Both the position numbers and the translations under genes were made by a program. From assembly GCA_964036045.1 (NCBI GenBank), contig OZ038388.1, positions 29,099,759 to 29,163,758 of the forward strand: DNA of 64,000 bases, given 5' to 3'. This stretch comes from Eutreptiella sp. 'Long Island Sound 2002' (Eukaryota; Euglenozoa; Euglenophyceae; Eutreptiales; Eutreptiaceae). Every line of letters begins with the position of its first letter. The stretch's first letter is position 1. Below the pieces are notes generated by a model. That model ran no database searches. It was not told the origin of the DNA and was given only the letters and a program-made list of their open reading frames with translations. Below are positions 61,924-64,000 of the stretch, piece after piece.

Positions 61924-64000
61924 TGAAGCGGTACCCAGAACCCCATGGCTAGGTTACGGCATACAACCAGTCTCCGGTCCACTAACCCCATGTACGGAAG
62001 GGAAGACCGGTCTCCGGTCCACTAACGCCATGTACGGAAGGCGCCCGTTGACACCCGGTGCGAGCCCGGCGGGAGCGTGTTCCGTGCCGTAAAGCCCCGC
62101 ATCGGCAACCGATGCACCGCCAGCGGAGATTTGTGTATCAGAATATCAGGAATCAACAGGGTTTTATTTTCATATTGTTTCCGTCAATTTTTACGCTTCC
62201 GTTCTGATACTCACTGTTTTGACTGCTGGCGGTTGGATGGCGACTTTACCGTAACCGCCAGTTTAACTGTTTATAATGGAAATTTTAACGCTATCCGTGA
62301 CGAAGGCTCCAAAGTCTTCAGGAACTGCATGGATGCTTCCGCAATTTTCACATCCTACACTCGCAACCTTAATCCGAATTTTTCAGGATGTTGCAATCGG
62401 ATTTTCGACTTCGACATTCCCGCACTTGATTTGACCTCTTTCGAGTGGACCTACGTGCTTCCTTATGCACGAATCAACTTTCCTTTTATCCTGCCCTCCA
62501 TTTGTCTTAAAGATATGGGCAAAACAAAGTTGATTCGTGAGGCCACTTGTGAAGGTCATATCTCGTGTTGCTTGCGAAGAATGACAATAAGGAAACGTGG
62601 GATGTATTCACAATACTCCCGACGTAATTTAGGAAGCATCATATGCCTTGCGTCTCCACACGTGCGTGCTAGTGTAATGGATCATGGTCAAGAGGGTAGA
62701 GTTTGCGTTGTAACTCTATGGCCATGATATTGCGTGCGTTAAGATAACTTTCGAGTGTAGCGCGCGAGTGTTGGTGTTGCATAGGAACTCTCCTTGAGTT
62801 CCTATGAGCGATTGACACCAAGTTATGCCCTTGGAGGGGCATGACATATCGTGGGGGGAGCTACCTTTTTGGGCAATATGGAGTATGTGCCTTGTGTTGT
62901 GTTGCGTGCCCATTTGGCGGGTCCATCGCTCCAAGCCAAACCCGCCAATGGACCTCATATTGTGCAAGCCCCTTCTCCATACTCCCTACGATCAATTACA
63001 AGCCTAACCTTCGTGAAGGGAAGCTTGTGTGGTGATCCCGAAGCGATGCGTTGGGAGCAAGGTGTGTGTTTTGCAATTTTCCATATTTTCATGTGCCCAC
63101 TTGGGAAGTAGCGCTCGTAACCTTTCAAAGCGCCCCAAGTGGAGCACATATGTGGAATCGAAGGTTATTGGTGTCAAGTCATTGTGCTTAGAAGGATTAG
63201 TTGATTGCACGATCCAAGCCGAAGATGTTATAATATAATTGTGCACCTTTCAAGGCACTTTTGTGTATCTTTGTGCCAATTTTGCCGTTTTTGGCTCGTC
63301 ATGATGTCAAGTGGCGACCGTGTATCTCAGCGTTGCGCTCAATTGACATCATGACCCAAGTATGTTATGAGGGGACATACTTCGGTGCCCAACATATCTT
63401 GGACCCGGCGATTAACTCCTCTTGGGCTTGGCATACCGTGGCCGCCATGTTGGCAATTTGGGACTATCCCAAACCATGGGCTCACTTGGCGACCCTGCCA
63501 TTCCCAAAACCGGAGGAGTTGGGCGACGCCCAAAAGATATGTTGGACACATATGACTTGATACCAATCCTATGGCACACTCCGGTCCAAGTCGGGCATGT
63601 GCCTCATTTGCCCCAACCATGAGTGTGCGCATTTTTGGCCATTTTGAGCAATTTTTCACTTTTGCTGCCCGCCGCGCACTATGTTCAGCCCACCCGTGCA
63701 CGCCGGACGCATGGACCAATGGACCATATATGACATGGGTGTTATGTATATTGGTCCCCATGGTTCACACACCACGTGGGCGAAGCGGAGCATTCTTCGT
63801 TGAGGCGCTAGCCCAAAGTGAGTGTGGACAATTTTGCCATTTTTGCATTTGTGGACCCAATTGTGATCATCACCACGCCCAGTGGCACGGAGATCTTTGA
63901 GAGCCAAGGGCATGGGAGTCTCTGTTGGACTCCCGGTGGATGGCGTATGGAATGGCGGATCCGATCTCCAAGCCGGCGTGGAGATATTCTATTGGGAGCA
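61924..64000 (+). repeat. 3' LTR of the giant chromovirus (cut by window end)
   Basis: Matches 47681-49757 at a constant offset of 14243 apart from small differences. The 3' end is outside the window. Confidence 0.88.

Larger units (their letters stand above)
47681..64000 (+). mobile_element. Giant chromovirus (Ty3/gypsy), plus strand, runs past the window end
   Basis: A direct repeat beginning TGA(A/G)(A/G)CGGTACCCAG at 47681 and 61924 marks the two LTRs. The second is preceded by the purine tract AAGGAGGGGGG. Between them lie an extra ORF, gag and pol with integrase and chromodomain. About 22 differences in about 2077 compared LTR bases (about 1.1% by eye) indicate a recent insertion. If the 5' LTR is about 2.9 kb as proposed, the element is about 17 kb. 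It is inserted into the tail of a Helitron unit. Confidence 0.88.

Overview
The window is nuclear DNA from a eukaryote whose genome is dense in transposable elements. It has GT-AG introns, two chromodomain-bearing Ty3/gypsy retrotransposons, Helitron ends and Helitron helicase remnants, a FAR1-type MULE transposase, small non-autonomous LTR elements, and many mini- and microsatellites. A GC-rich green-lineage alga or similar protist fits best, but no marker here fixes the species. I see no rRNA gene, no CRISPR array and no prokaryotic operon.

Layout. 1-534: 3' end of a Gly/Asn/Lys-rich reading frame. 1022-1272: extreme G-rich tract. 2550-10530, minus strand: a large gene rebuilt here from seven exons, encoding about 1,835 codons. 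Its parts in order are a Pro/Lys-rich N-terminus, a J-like domain, a Ulp1/C48-type protease, Glu/Ala-rich segments, a Lys/Ala/Glu coiled coil of 14-residue repeats, and a SET domain with a long unknown C-terminus. All six introns are phase 1. The middle introns are filled with a 53-bp minisatellite that reverses direction at about 7813. One in-frame TAA (10018-10020) lies near the N-terminus. 10660-11655: (TA)/(CA) microsatellites and a GGAGGGAGT repeat.

11780-24457: head-to-tail array of non-autonomous Helitron-like units. Each ends in a GC-rich hairpin plus CTAG and carries (GTC)n and a roughly 170-bp satellite. A tandem LTR retrotransposon (LTR-internal-LTR-internal-LTR, 19226-24404, target duplication CTATG) sits in the last unit. 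24458-26171: Helitron relic with a helicase C-terminus and a foreign coding fragment. 26384-29317: MULE transposase with one in-frame TAA. 29668-32131, minus: a second multi-exon gene with phase-1 introns, one of which holds a four-copy 116-bp minisatellite; its 5' end is cut off by a retrotransposon.

32132-46137, minus: a 14-kb chromovirus with 1.15-kb LTRs, an initiator-Met-like primer site, and gag, nucleocapsid and pol in one frame separated by TGA and TAG. Its gag is split by a small LTR element (42779-44688, target duplication GGAG), and each LTR carries a small spliced reading frame. 46274-47635, minus: second Helitron helicase relic. 47681 to beyond 64000, plus: a second, larger chromovirus with LTRs of nearly 3 kb, an extra ORF before gag joined to it by an ATGA overlap, and gag and pol in one frame separated by TAA and TAG.

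The most novel items are the J-like/Ulp1/SET gene with satellite-filled symmetric introns, the spliced ORF inside an LTR, the in-frame-stop gag-pol layout in two chromoviruses, the methyltransferase-like domain between protease and reverse transcriptase in both, and the Helitron tail array. All domain calls are by eye, with no database search.
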